A stretch of DNA of 64,000 nucleotides from Chionoecetes opilio (GCA_016584305.1 JACEEZ010013467.1:170001-234000); one strand, 5' to 3'; shown: positions 34,876-46,752, counted from the first letter of the stretch. Numbers and translations are program-made. Notes: generated by a model not told the origin, from the sequence alone.

Positions 34876-34984
34876 CGATACCTTTGGGTGTGGTGATCAT
34901 GATAATATGTTCTGTGGCTAGTTCTCATGGACCCATGTTACGTAGTGCGGCACCAGGCACCACTACCGTTGCAATGCCACCACT

Positions 34985-35495
34985 CGTCTTTGGGTATTAT
35001 TTTACACTAGAACCAAAATTCCCTTCACAATTGGGAGTTTGGTTTCTGTTTACCTTATTGGATTCTAGGAAACATTCTCTCAATGAGCTTCCGTCGCAAA
35101 TCACTACTTTTGTTTGGGAGATAATGACATGTTGTTTATAGGGAGGCAAGAGACAAGTGTTTACGTCCACCACACTCTTCTTCCTCTTGTGACCTGCATC
35201 GCCTCTCTTCTTCCCTTGCCGTGGACAGTTTTTTGATGCAGATTTGGCTTTAGTTAGGAGGTTAAAGAGTGGAAAAAGGTTAGGTTAGATTAGCCAGTCT
35301 AAAGATGGGGTTAGGTTAGTTTAATTTTCATATCATATACCCTCCTTCCTATTAAAAACTTCTTATATCTCCGAAAGTAGTGATTTGCGACGGAAGTTCA
35401 TAGAGAAAATGTTTCTTAGAATCTATTAAGGTGAACAGAAACCACACTCCCAATTGTGTAGGGAATTTCGGTCCTAGTGTAAAAATTTACCTAAA
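34985..35495. repeat. Inverted repeat with about 120-bp arms
   Basis: 34990-35120 and 35375-35490 pair through TTTTACACTAG, CACAATTGGGAGT, GGTTTCTGTT and TTCCGTCGCAAATCACTACT. A short TTAGG-like stretch lies in the loop (35275-35320). Non-coding. Confidence 0.8.
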
Positions 35496-35499
35496 ATTC

Positions 35500-36095
35500 T
35501 AGTTCTTTCCCGCCCTTAGGTCTCGCTAGGAGGTTATAGGTAAGTTTATAGTGAGGTTAGGTTAGGTATATTGTTAGATTATTAGGTATAATATTATTTT
35601 GGGGAGGTCCAGGGTGGGTCATTTATTTAGGTTTTAGGAAGGGGGGTTGAAGGGGGCATCCCTCCCCCACTTTATAATTACGTTTTAGAGGTATCTGTGA
35701 AGGTCTGGAGGAAAAAACCCCACTAATAAAGGCAGGAAAGGACTCTAGAACTTTACCCCATAGCGCCCCTGATCACCTTTGACTCACCTCGCCATGACTG
35801 CCACTGGAGGATGTCACTGGGAAGGTGCTCATGGTTGATCTCAGTCAAAAATGGAATTTTAAAATTTTCATCATCATGATTTGTGGAATTAATCACAAGA
35901 GCAAATAATGTCCTTATCTAGTTAAACTTCTTTGAAAGTAGCACTATCCACATTGATTATTCTCATGTTGCAGTATCAATGTACCTTCCAAATAGCTATC
36001 CTTATTCATGTCTTATAAAGGGTGATTTGAACAACCACCTGTCTCATTGTCACGAATGAAACTATCTTTACTCTGATAACTTTTAAGTTAAAAAT
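35500..36095. other. Unassigned DNA
   Basis: No coding region or repeat recognised. Confidence 0.4.
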
Positions 36096-36099
36096 GGGA

Positions 36100-36330
36100 T
36101 TAAAATTCGTTGTATCAACCCTGCTGTATCTCGCTTACTACCTTATGAAGGACTATTCTTTTGTCATACACGTCTTCTACTAACCTTCAAACCTCTTGGC
36201 AAGCTGTTACTTTGGTCAAAATCACGGACAAAAATTATCTAAGAATAAATAGATGCAACCCCGCCGTCGCCATCAGCACAGTCCAGAGACTGCAGGGCGG
36301 GCGCCTCTCCCAGCCCTCCCTTACAGACAG
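36100..36330. repeat. Repeat block flanking the LINE, left copy
   Basis: 36102-36215 matches 41240-41360 in direct orientation (TTATGAAGGACTA, CCTTCAA-CCTCTTGG). 36250-36330 matches 41150-41230 inverted (CGCCGTCGCCATCAGC, GCGCCTCTCCCAGCCCTCCC). Confidence 0.75.
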
Positions 36331-36425
36331 CAGTCTGAAAAGTTAAGTAGCGGACTCCGTGGAGGCAGGACGTGTGGACCTGAGCTAAGTGTTTCGTGAT
36401 TGAATTTTGCTAGTTCTTGTGAAAT

Positions 36426-37541
36426 ATGGAGATATGTGGGGTTCTAGAAGGGGTTGTGGAGGGTGTAGCTACAGCTGACGTGGCCGCAGGGGGTCAGGAG
36501 GTAGCTGTGCTCCCTACAGAGGAGGTAGGTGTGGCCCAAGCCACGTGTAACCAGCGGATGGAAGAGGTGGTTAATGTTTACATCCTGTGCGGTGGGTGTG
36601 ACATGTTGCGGTCCTCGGTGAGGGAATGTGTGGTGTGTGCCTTACAGGAACAGGTAAAGGTATTGCAGGAGGAGGTTAAGGGGCTTAAGGGAGTAGTGGA
36701 TGAGGGAAATGTAGGTACTGGGATGCTGGTTAGTACCATGCAGGGCGAGGTGAAGGACCTTCAGCAGAAGGTCCACAGCCTTGAGGAGGGTGTAGAGGTA
36801 CGGCAGGCAGGTGTAGTTACCAGGCCGGCAAGTGGAGGTACCAGGCCCAAGGAGGGAGAGTGGCGGGTGGTAGGAAAGGGAAGCAAGCCAGGTAGTGCTG
36901 GGGCAGAAAAGTCAGGTGAGGTGCCGTTGCACAACAGGTATGCTGTGCTGGGGGAGGAGGATATGGGGGTGAAGAGTAGAGGTGTGGAGGAGCAGCAAGC
37001 AGGGGACAGGAGTGGAAAGGGGCCTGAGGTGGTGTTGGTGGGAGACTCTCAGGTGAAGTACCTAGACCAGAACTTCTGTGAGAGGGACAGGGACAGGAGG
37101 ACTAGGGTGTGCTATCCAGGGGCATCTGTGCAGGATGTTACAGATAGACTGGACAGGCTGATGGTAGGCACAGGGAAGGATGCGGTTGTGGTGGTGCACG
37201 TCGGGGGGAACGACGTAGGCAAGGCGAGGTCGGAGGAGTTGGTAACTAGGTACAAGGCCCTGTTAGAGAAGGTCAAGGAGAGTGGTAGGAAAGGGGTGAT
37301 TTGTGGTGTGATCCCTAGGGAGTATGTGGGTCAGGAGTGGCTGTCGAGGGCCTTAAGTCTAAATAGCAAGATAGAGGAGCTGTGCAAGGATATGGGGTTG
37401 CGGTTTGTGGACGGGTGGGACACTTTCTATGGTAAGCACTCGATGTATACCAGAGATGGTGTCCACCTAAGTAAGATGGGGACAGAGGCGTACGGGGACC
37501 AGTTAGAGAAGGCTGTTAGGTTAGCTAGCCAGGGAAACTAG
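36426..37541 (+). CDS. LINE ORF1 protein with SGNH-type esterase domain
   Basis: 371 codons, intact, from the first ATG after a short leader. Residues about 58-76 hold paired cysteines (CGGC...RECVVC), followed by a heptad-rich coiled-coil segment (about 77-130: LQEQVKVLQEEVKGLKGVV...VKDLQQKVHSLEEGVEV). The C-terminal half is an SGNH/GDSL hydrolase fold: VVLVGDSQVKYLD (Gly-Asp-Ser 206-208), HVGGNDV (GGND 260-263) and the catalytic pair DGVHLS (Asp 344, His 347). In CR1/L2-type LINEs this ORF1 binds RNA and has esterase activity of uncertain purpose. It is the longest undamaged coding frame in the window apart from the frame-disturbed pogo transposase, which suggests a relatively recent insertion. 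Confidence 0.88.
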   Translation: MEICGVLEGVVEGVATADVAAGGQEVAVLPTEEVGVAQATCNQRMEEVVNVYILCGGCDMLRSSVRECVVCALQEQVKVLQEEVKGLKGVVDEGNVGTGMLVSTMQGEVKDLQQKVHSLEEGVEVRQAGVVTRPASGGTRPKEGEWRVVGKGSKPGSAGAEKSGEVPLHNRYAVLGEEDMGVKSRGVEEQQAGDRSGKGPEVVLVGDSQVKYLDQNFCERDRDRRTRVCYPGASVQDVTDRLDRLMVGTGKDAVVVVHVGGNDVGKARSEELVTRYKALLEKVKESGRKGVICGVIPREYVGQEWLSRALSLNSKIEELCKDMGLRFVDGWDTFYGKHSMYTRDGVHLSKMGTEAYGDQLEKAVRLASQGN

Positions 37542-37639
37542 GTCTACGGGGGAAAAATGGGAGGCATAGGGCTTCAAGATATAAGGGAAGACCCAGTGTT
37601 AGAAAAATGGAACCAAGGGAAGGGTGTAGAAACTCTATG

Positions 37640-40600
37640 CGATTGGATGCATTAATGTCAGGGGTTGGGGGTAGGCAAATTAGAGGACATTTCCGGGGAA
37701 TTAAGTGAATGGGGTTTTGATGTAGTAGGCGTCACGGAATCCCACCTTAGGGAGAGGATAAATGTAAGAACAGAGGGGTATCACCTTAAAAATAAGGGTA
37801 GAAGCAAGAATCCTAGAAAAGGGGGCGGGGTGGGTGTTATTGTCAGGCAGGATGCAGGTATAGATGTTGAGGAGCTAGATGTAGGAAACCTGTGAGGCAA
37901 GCGAAGATATTTTTGCTGCTAGATTAGAGTACAAAGAAGAGGAGAAAAGGGGACGATCATCTTAGTAGTCTGCTATATGACAGTTGAAGGGAGAGGGGCT
38001 AGTATAGAAAATGAAAGGAAATATAACAAGATTAGTAGATTATTAGCAGAACACAGACAGGAACAGATAATAGTTATGGGGGACATGAATGGACACATAG
38101 GTATACTAGGGGAGGAGGTAAATGGGAATGGGATACTACTCTTAAATTTTGTTGAGGCCAACGAGTTAGAAATCCTAAATACGACAATGGCAGAGGGTAG
38201 AGTAACATGGGCAGAGAGAGGGAGGGAATCAGCTATAGATTATGTGCTAGTAAATGAAAATGCCAGGAAGATGGTGAAGGATATGTGGATAGATGAGGAG
38301 GGTCTGGTAGATATAAATAGTGACCACAACATGATAGTCTTAAATTATACAAGTAAAAAACAAAGGGAGAATGAAAAGGAGAAAAATGCACAACAAAGAT
38401 GGGACATTAGACAGGCAAATTGGGAAAATTTTAGGAGGGACTTGAAACAGGTAGTTTGGAAGGAGGAAAGGGGGGTGGATGAAATGAACCAGAGTCTGTG
38501 GGAGACAATAGATGGAATAGCTAGGAAGAGGATAGGTAAAGTGAAAGCAAAGGAGCCGGGGAAAAAAGTGCAATAGGTGGTGGAATAGTGAGATTAAGAG
38601 GGCGAGGAAGGAAAGAAAGGAGCAGAACAGGGCACGAAAGAGACTCAAAAAGGAAGTAGATGGAGATAGAGGAAGGTTAGAATATGAGGAGGCATGGGAT
38701 AGGTATAAGAAAAAACAGAGAGAAGTAAAAGCGCTATTAGGAAGGCTAGGGCAAACATGGAGAGGGAAATTGTAGAGGAACTAAGGGAGAAGGGTGAGGA
38801 AGGGGGTAGGGATTGGTATACTTTTCTTAGAGGAGAGGAAGACAGGGAGCAACCGTGCGTAGATGAAATTTTAGTGGGAGACGAAGTGGTGAAAGGACCT
38901 GAGAGTATTAAGAGGGAGATCAAGAAGTTTTGGGAGGAGGTGGGGGGCATGACTGAGCAGGTAGAATTAGGTGAAGTAAATATAGGAAGTAAAAGGAAGA
39001 TAGATGAGGGAATGGATGAACATTTCAGTAAGGAAGAAATAAGGAGTTACTTAAAAAAGCTGAAAAATAGGAAAGCAGCAGGCAGGGATGGTATACCAAA
39101 CGAATTGTATAAAGAAGGGGGTGAGGGTATGGTGGATGGGTTGTATAGGCTTTTTAGGCAGATTTGGCAGGATAAGAGAGTCCCAAGGAAATGGAATGAG
39201 GGTAGGGTTACTCTATTACACAAGGGAGGTCACAAAAGTAGAAAGCTCTTGAAAAATTATCGACCAATAGCAGTAATGGATACGGTGGGAAAGATATTCA
39301 GTGGGTTACTAAATGGTAGGATTAGTGAATGTTGTGAGAGAAATAGAGTAATGGGGGAGGAACAGAATGGCTTTCGCAGGGATAGGAGAGGTGAGGACAA
39401 CATGTTCGTAGTTAGTTCAGTGATAGAAAAAATGAATAGGATGGGTGGGAAGACATACCTTGCATTCCTTGACATTGAAAAGGCTTATGATAGGGTCAAT
39501 AGGGTTTGCTTTGTAGACTACTGTCTAGAATTGGGATTAGTGACAGAATAGTCAGCATAATAGATAGTATGTATGAGGACACACGGGCAGTGTACAGGCT
39601 TGGGGACATAGAGACAGAGTGGGTAGGTAGTCGAAGAGGGGTTAGGCAGGGCTGCGTGTTATCACCGTTACTTTTTGGCTTATATACAGAGGAATTAGCA
39701 ATTAGGTTGAGAAATTCGGACTATGGATAAGGGTTGGGGAGGAAAAGTTGAGCAGTTTACTATATGCTGACGACATAGTTGTCATGAGTGAGGACAGTGG
39801 AGAACTTCAGGAGATGCTACATATAGTCGCACAGTATGGGAGGGATTTTGGGATGAAATTTAACAGTGAGAAAAGTCAGGTCCTGGTTATAAATGGAGAG
39901 GCAGCAGATGAGGGTAGGAGTTGGGAAATGGGAGACCTGAGGATAGGGCGCACCGAGTCATATAAATACCTAGGTATCACGGTAGATGGGAAGGGAGCAG
40001 ATAGGACGAAACAGGATAAAATAGGAAAAGCAAATCAGTGGGTGGGAAGGCTTGGTAGTGTAGCAAGATGTAGGGCAAACAGGTATGAGGTAGTAAGAGG
40101 GTTGTGGAAAGGCATGGCAGTACCGAGCCTCATGTATGGGGCAGAGTGTATGAGGTGGACGGTAGGAGAGCTGGACAAGTTAGAGGTAGTACAGAACAGG
40201 GTAGGTAGACTTGCACTAGAGGCAAACAGGTATGTAGCAGTGGAGGCGATCAGGGGAGAGGCAGGGTGGAGTACCTTTGCGGAGAGAATAGGAAAGTCAG
40301 TGCTTAATTACAAAATCAGGCTTAGAAAAATGGATGAAAACAGGTGGCTCGAAAAGTTTATGAGTGGATAGGACAGAGTAGTAAATGGGATAGATCAAGC
40401 AGACGGTGGAGAGGAAGTGTGGGTTACAGGGTTTCACAGATAGGATACACCAGTCTAGTGAGGGGGAGTTAAAGCGAAAGGTGAATGACCAAGTTCAGAG
40501 GCAGGGCAGGGAGATGTGGAGACAGAGGATGGAGGGTAAGAGTTCTCTGAATTGGTACAAGGGAAGACCACACCAAAGTGTGAGGTCTTTTATGATGGTA

Positions 40601-40959
40601 GCTTGGGGAGTGGTTTATTATTTAAAGCAAGAACAAAATCTCTGGAGGTCAATAGTAGAACATATAGATGGGCAAACGAAGGAAGCAAGATATGTCAAAT
40701 GTGTATGGGTAGACTAGATGAAACTGTAGATCACCTGGTATTAATGTGTCCAAGGTATGATGAGGAAAGAGAGCGGCTTATAGCAATAGTGGCACGGGAG
40801 GTAGGCGTGGATCAGTGGGATAGAGTGGCAGAGGGGAACATAGATGGGATAATGGAATTTCTTTTAGGTTTGAGTAGGGTACAGGACACCAATAGAAGAA
40901 TCATTGAAGGGGTTAAAGTATTTCTAGAAAAGGCTTGGGTAAAAAGAGCAGAGAGTTAG
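37640..40959 (+). pseudogene. LINE ORF2: APE endonuclease and reverse transcriptase (frameshifted)
   Basis: Starts near GCATTAATGTCAGGG (37648; INVRG-like). Endonuclease blocks: GFDVVGVTESHL (37710-37750), IIVMGDMNGHIG (about 38066-38101), SAIDYVLVN (about 38230-38256) and SDHNMI (about 38321-38338). Reverse transcriptase: KNRKAAGRDGIPNELYKEGG (about 39062), LKNYRPIAVM, QNGFRRDRRGEDN, AFLDIEKAYDRV (catalytic Asp at 39471), after a shift GVRQGCVLSPLLFGLY (about 39640-39687) and LLYADDIVVM (Asp pair 39769-39774), then YKYLGITVDG. The C-terminus has CQMC...ETVDHLVLMCPRY (about 40693-40758), a zinc-knuckle-like end. Breaks near 37893, 38574, 39549, 39729 and 40370 separate open stretches. All catalytic motifs survive, so the decay is young. 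Confidence 0.85.
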
Positions 40960-41067
40960 GGCCTAATCCTACAAGCCCTCAGGGAGCCAGCCGGAAAATA
41001 GGCTTTGAACTGCGACTGAAAACCGTGGTTTAGCTCCCCACCTAGAAAGAAGAAAGAAGAAGAAGCA

Positions 41068-41150
41068 GCTTGGCTAGGTTAGGTTTAGTTTAGTTTAGTT
41101 TAAAATAAAGCTGAACTAATAAAGCTAAACTGAACCTAACCTAGCCTGGC
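41068..41150. repeat. TTAGG-containing hairpin next to the LINE tail
   Basis: AGCTTGGCTAGGTTAGGTTT pairs with AAACTGAACCTAACCTAGCC across a short A-rich loop. Confidence 0.75.
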
Positions 41151-41450
41151 TGTTGTCCATAAGGGAGGGCTGGGAGAGGCGCTCGTCTCGCGGTCTGGAC
41201 TGCGCTGATGGCGACGGCGGAGTTGCATCTATTGCTTAAGCTTCGTTTTATCGTCCCTTCCGTATTTCGTAAAAAACCTTATGAAGGACTAATATTTTGT
41301 CAGAGACGTACGTCTTCCACAAACCTTCAACCCTCTTGGAAACATACTTTGGTCTCTGGAAACCTAAAATGCAACTTATTTTCATATAGTAATGGCTAGG
41401 TTAGGTTTTGGTTAGATTAGGTTTAGGTGTGGTTAGGTTTAGGTTACATT
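41150..41450. repeat. Repeat block flanking the LINE, right copy, then TTAGG-like repeat
   Basis: Counterpart of 36100-36330 with the inner part inverted. Degenerate TTAGGTTTAGGT units follow (41395-41450) into which the next element is inserted. Confidence 0.7.
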
Positions 41451-41452
41451 TA

Positions 41453-42850
41453 CCGTATATGTCAGTGTTTAATTCGATATTTGAAGCCTAAAAAAATCTC
41501 TCAAAAACTTGGGGTTGACTTGTATGCCGAGGATAAAATGTGAACCTTTGCCACAGAATGGTAAACAAGAGGAACAGTTTTCAGTGCCTGACACTCACTG
41601 TGCGCCACATCTGTAACTTCCATGGCCTGTCACAACTATTTCCAACTGAAACTTACCTTCGGTAATATTTATTTACTATAAAAACTAATATAATAGGAAC
41701 AACTTACCATACAGGCGGTATTGAAATAGAAATAAACAGCACCACACACCATATCGAACAGCCGATGGACTATAAACGGTATTAAATAGAAAACTATCAC
41801 CAGCACAATATTTGAAGCAATTGTTTGACTGTAAACACTTGCATGAGCTGATCTCGTGCCAGTTGCGCCATGAACACCACACGGCCAGCTATGGAACTAT
41901 GGGCCCGTTACACTCTGTAAAACACCTATTCACTCACTCACCTAACTGCATGTTAAGTGAAGATCAGTCACTCACCTACCCACACACTGAGTTGAATACC
42001 TACCAAGGATACTATACTCATCCTTGGTACCTACCATACTGTGGCTTACAGCATTTTACTGTACCTGGTGGGCAATAACTGGTTTTTCTTGAGGTGCTTC
42101 CCTGCATTTGCTTTTATCTTTGGGGGGTCGACTTTGTGGCGAATAGTCTATAGACCCAAACCTGAATTAACACTTCAAAATTTGGGGGTTGACTTAAGCC
42201 TGGTTCACACTGGGCTAATGTCAGCAAACATAGGTGGAGATGACTCCCCTGGGACTGAGGCTGGGAGTCATCTCGGCCTATGTTTGTCGAAAAAACCCCA
42301 CACCGCTCGATCAGTCTTTTATCTGCTGAGCTGCCGAGAATTTCGCGCGCCAAATTCAAACAAACGCAGAAGCCAGCACCACCCTCTTCCCCACTCACCC
42401 CAATTATTGGTATAATTTCGGTATTGGGCACTAAAAACTAACCAATTTAACTTACATCATAGTGTAATCTTTTCATCCTTACTCTGAATCCCAATTTCCC
42501 ATGGCAATGGCGATACATATAATACCGAAAATTTTCCATTTTAGCTACAGCCAGTAACGGTTGTTAGGTTAAATCAGATTATGTTAGGTTAGAAGTGGGG
42601 TTTGATTTAGTAGATGATATCAATGAAAAAATGACGATTCATGATTGAATGTACACTGTAAACACTGTTGATGGCGGGGACGCGAGAACAACAGAAAACC
42701 AGCATTTGTTTCCTGGAACGAATTGCGTGTGTGAACGTAATCTCAGCACTGCCGCTAGAGGCCGACTTCCTGGCGCTACAAAGTGTCGACATTTGCCCAG
42801 CGTGAACCAGGCTTTATACACCCCGTCGACTTATAGGCTGACATATACGG
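41453..42850. mobile_element. TA-flanked DNA element (CCGTATATGTCAG ends)
   Basis: CCGTATATGTCAG at 41453 and its reverse complement ending 42850, each bordered by TA, sit in a degenerate TTAGG repeat. Inner end sequence (CCTATAAGTCGAC near 42825, GGTTGACTTGTATGCC near 41511) resembles the ends at 59406-61529. No transposase recognised; Tc1/mariner/pogo-type target site. A perfect-stem hairpin (AAACATAGG...CCTATGTTT) lies at 42226-42286. Confidence 0.75.
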
Positions 42851-43048
42851 TAGGTTAGGTTAGGTTTAAGTTTGGTTTTGTTATTTAGGTTAAATTAGCC
42901 AGAAATTGTGCATGGCATCGCCCGGCTGCATATTCACAATCTGTGCACCACTCCGGCGGAGAGCTTCACAGAGAGGTGTCACTCACTCGGGCCGCGCCAT
43001 TTTGGATTTTGAACAGGTGGCGCCGCTATGAGGATGGTGCATTCCCTC

Positions 43049-43360
43049 AAAAGTGTCACAATGCTTATATCATTACTGTGCACGGTGTTGTGCCTTTTCA
43101 ATACCCTAAGATGCAAATATATGTAGTATTACGTTAAAAGTATGAACTGAAGTGGTTACAGGGTTCCCAGACTTGGGAGTTTTCCCTAAATTTGGGGGGG
43201 TCAAAAGTGTCAAAATCCTTATATCATTACTGTGCACGGTTTTGTGCCTTTTCAATACCCTAAGACGCAAATATATGTAGTACTACGTTAAAAGAATGAA
43301 CTGAAGTGGTTACAGGGTTCCTAGACTTGGGAGTTCCCCCTAAATTTTTTTGGGGGTTCC
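43049..43360. repeat. Tandem duplication of a 155-bp unit
   Basis: AAAAGTGTCA...TTATATCATTACTGTGCACGG through CAGGGTTCC-AGACTTGGGAGTT occurs twice head to tail at about 93 percent identity. Non-coding. Confidence 0.9.
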
Positions 43361-43834
43361 CATTTTGGGGAAAAATTTGCGTTTGGGGGGATTGATTTTA
43401 CCCCAGCCATATATCCTGCATTCTCCCAGGTCCCCAAGTTTGTTTTGGGGGAGAGGGGGGAGTATGGGCAAACACTAGAATAATACTGTCAATTGTTATA
43501 TGTTGAACTGAAGTTTCATTTGAAAGACTGTTTATAACTGCATGAAATACTTGCACAGTAAAGGAGTTATCTAATGTGGGCTAAATGACTCCACCGAGTG
43601 GGCGAAATGACCGGATACCATCTACCGTAGATAACACTTTAGTCACCAGCTTCAATAATGTCGCCAGCCGCCATATATTGCGAATGATAGGATCACTACT
43701 GCTGTGTATGTGCCACTGAAGATTATACACAGTAGTTTATATCATGACTACCCTGTCTAGGGAAATCTACCCTGTTTCAGTGTTGTTTTATGCTTTGTAT
43801 CTGCAAGTATATATGGTTTAAAATTTCGCTACTC
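43361..43834. other. Unassigned DNA
   Basis: G-rich string near 43370 and a short CAGGTCCCCAAG segment; no coding region or repeat match. Confidence 0.4.
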
Positions 43835-44120
43835 GTTTTTTTTTCGGGCGACGACGACGGAGGGGGAGGGGGACTCAGAATATAAACACTAGCTGGCGAT
43901 CTTAGTGTAGGTCGCCACTCGGTTGATATTTTGGTCATTTGTTCATTTATAACCATAATATGACACAGATGAAGACACAAAATGACACTCTCCAGATAGC
44001 CCCTTCTAACTTTCCTGAAATCATGGATGTAGAAATGTAAGTGTTAACGCCACCTGACATCTGTACATCGAAAAAAAGCGCTGTCCTGGCGACTTTAGTG
44101 TTATCTACAGTAGGTAGTAC
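43835..44120 (+). repeat. Dispersed repeat R, copy 3
   Basis: Matches 34341-34625; lacks the CAGA insertion before CTCTCCAGATAGCC. Confidence 0.85.
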
Positions 44121-44749
44121 TGTCCCGGTCCGCGGGACTTGGTTAGATTTAGGCCAGGTCAGGCGGGGTCATGCTGACATTGCTGTTTCCCTCCAAAATC
44201 CAATCTCGTCTGTACCCCAAGACTATTCTCAGTTTGTTTGCTTTTTATTACATATCTAACATCATAACACAATTAAATCTGTCCCTACCTTTCTTTATCT
44301 TTGGGAAACCGAAAGAAATGGAGCTGTTTGTGCACGCATTTCTTGTTACTGCACCCAAATGCAGCACAGCCTGCCATCAGAACCAACCGGGCGACATTCG
44401 TATAAACAAACACAGAGCCACCTCAGTGCACCCACCGCTAGGATCGCTGCCTCCATGAAATCAAAATGGCGCGCCATGTTAAATCACCTGAGTGAAACCT
44501 CTCAGTGAAGCTCTCTGACTCCGGCACTCCGATTCAAGTGTGGGAAATTCTGGAGTTTAAAGGCAGACTCAAAGAAAACGCACGCGCAGCAACACACCGT
44601 ATGGTGGAAGAAACTTGCTTTTACTCTGTCCTACGTAAGTATAGCCTGGGTTCTTATATGTTTATTTGTTGTGTATTTACATATATTGTTAAGATAATAG
44701 CAGCAAACGGGCGCAAAAGGCGTAAACTATATGTTTACGGGGATAAATA
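44121..44749. other. Unassigned DNA
   Basis: 44440-44525 is a diverged inverted copy of 42953-43035 (GAGAGCTTCAC-GAGAGGT, CGCGCCATTTTG). Otherwise no feature. A possible donor GTAAGTATAG at 44635 has no recognised exon. Confidence 0.4.
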
Positions 44750-45304
44750 AGCTGAGAACGGCTCAAAAAGATATTTCAAAACAATATATCGAAAAACTAA
44801 GTCCAGATTCGTGATCAGCAAGTACGAAAGCTAATAGAAACCAAGTGTCATCACAATCTGGTGGAAAAAAGAATTGGCCAAATTTTTAAAGCAAATCCTT
44901 GGAAAATGTGAAAAACACATTTTCATTAATATCTCAAGAACCGTAGCAGCTAGGCGAAAACGGTATTTATTATAAGCGATTCAGCTTCCGACTGTGGTGA
45001 CAGTGTGGTCCCTCTGGTATGAACAGATTAAAATTTCATCAATAAACAATCCAATAAATCAAAGTGTTATAAAGGTCAAAAATCTTATTATATCTCAAAA
45101 ACGTGCTTTGCTAAGAAAGAACGGATAGATGCATTGGGGAGATCTCGTTAAGCTGGACATAATTTATTCATGTCAATTTTCGTCTAGGGTCAATAGTTTC
45201 ATTGTAAAATGGATAAAACCAAATCAAGCCAGATTTTTTATTTATTTTGCAGTCCAAAATGTTGAAAAATTTGTATTTTCAAACATACGTAAAATTCTTG
45301 TTAA

Positions 45305-45613
45305 TAAGAATTGTACATCTTTCGATGTGCAATAATACTTGTTATATATTATTTCCTCAAAGGAGAATAGTTTTTTTGTGAAAGAGAGAGAGAGAGATAG
45401 CTAAATGTATTAACATAGCTACGTATTGTTTAGCATATGATACATTCTAGATAAATAGATATGCAATGTACTGTTTAGTATAATGAGTGAGAAAATTCAT
45501 ATATCTTTATGAAAAAATAAGTTGCTATATTTTCTTGTTTAATAAAATATGTATCTAAATTATTTGAAAAGTAAGAATCTACTGCTAGAAGTACAAACCT
45601 GCTATATTCCAGA

Positions 45614-45644
<31 letters not shown>

Positions 45645-45828
45645 ACATACAGCAGGAATAGACATAGGTATGCCCGTGCTCAACTTATTTATCCCTGTAC
45701 AAATATTTGTTACGCCCTATTTATCCTTGTACAAATATTTGTTACGCCCTTTTCACAAAAAACTATTCTTCTTTGAGGAAATAATATATAACAAGTATTA
45801 TTGCACATCGAAAAATGTACAATTCTTA
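45305..45828. mobile_element. TTAA-flanked MITE E2 (524 bp)
   Basis: TAAGAATTGTACATC at 45305 and its reverse complement to 45828, TTAA on both sides (45301-45304, 45829-45832); inverted repeats of about 85 bp. Inside are GA repeats (45380 and 45612-45640) and a 33-bp tandem duplication (ACAAATATTTGTTACGCCC, 45690-45750). Confidence 0.88.
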
Positions 45829-45832
45829 TTAA

Positions 45833-46595
45833 CCTAAGACGTGCGCACAGGGGGTTTTCTACAGGGTCATACTGTGCGCATGTATGATGATTTTGGGACC
45901 CATTGCCAATTTCGATAAAAAATACATCAGCGTGTAGGGAATGTTTGCGTGCATCGGCCCATATATATTTGACCCCCCAAAAAATGTCGGTGGGGTGGGG
46001 GAACGGTCCGTAGTTGAAAAATGTGGAGCGAATGGCACCGCGCGGCTAGATTGTCATCGAGCGGCGAGATTTCCCTGCCGAATTTTCACGCGCCCAGGGG
46101 ATAGAACGAGAGGGAGGAGGGGGTTGGTTACCGCGTTAGAGGGAGGCAAGGAGTGAGTCGTGGAGAGAGTGAAGGCAGTAAACATATGCAGCTGTGTGAT
46201 AATTGTGGAGGCGCCCCAGGCGTATGGATGTCTTCGGATTTTGAACCTTATGTCTAGGAGGTGTCTGGTGTTCGTTGCCACCAAGAGGTCTACAATAACA
46301 TGAGTCAGGAATGGAGAGAGAGAGAAAGTGAGACATGCGTATGTCGTACGTATAAATGGACTTCAGAATTGCATTTTTATGCAAGAAGACATTGCATTTT
46401 AGACACATGTGAAGTACCACAGAAACATGTAGTCGGTGGTGGTGTCGAGAGTTGACATGTAGTACTATACCCACACCAATTTTTAGCCGCCTGCCTATAA
46501 ACGCGCGGTTTTGGTACGCGTTCAAAAGCTCTGCTCTTAAGAGTCTTCCCGCAGTCCGCCGGGGGAACTCTTAAGAGTCTCCCCGCAGCTCCCGG
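45833..46595. mobile_element. Probable TTAA-flanked insertion E3, piggyBac-like ends
   Basis: Lies between the TTAA closing E2 and a TTAA at 46596-46599. It starts CCTAAGACGTGCGCAC and ends GCAGCTCCCGGG, fitting the CCY...GGG termini of piggyBac-type elements, but the inverted repeat is weak. A duplicated ACTCTTAAGAGTCT-CCCGCAG unit lies near the right end (46534-46588). Short Cys-rich frames in it show no clear transposase. Confidence 0.5.
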
Positions 46596-46752
46596 GTTAA
46601 CAAGAATTTCACTTATGTTTGAAAATACAATTTTCTAACATTTTAGGCTGCAAAATAAACCAAAAATCTGGCTTGATTTGGTTTTATCCACTTTACAATG
46701 AAACTATTGACCCTAGACGAAAATCGACATGAATAAATTATGTCCAGCTTAA

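Larger units (their letters stand above)
36340..41066 (+). mobile_element. Nearly full-length two-ORF LINE (CR1/L2-like group)
   Basis: An ORF1 with an SGNH-esterase domain is followed by an ORF2 with APE endonuclease, reverse transcriptase and a C-terminal Cys/His end, then a GAA/AAG-rich tail (41043-41066). The body is about 4.7 kb. Esterase-type ORF1 is known from CR1/L2-group LINEs, which is the basis for the group call. ORF1 is intact; ORF2 has at least four frame breaks. It sits between two copies of a repeat block, so it probably inserted into that repeat. Confidence 0.85.
45152..46748. mobile_element. TTAA-flanked palindromic element E, itself split by two nested insertions
   Basis: GCTGGACATAATTTATTCAT at 45152 and its reverse complement to 46748, with TTAA on both sides (45148-45151, 46749-46752). 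The two arms are about 150 bp each and near-identical. The other arm of the host element keeps the empty site with a single TTAA (near 54975). Between the arms lie E2 and E3. Confidence 0.88.
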
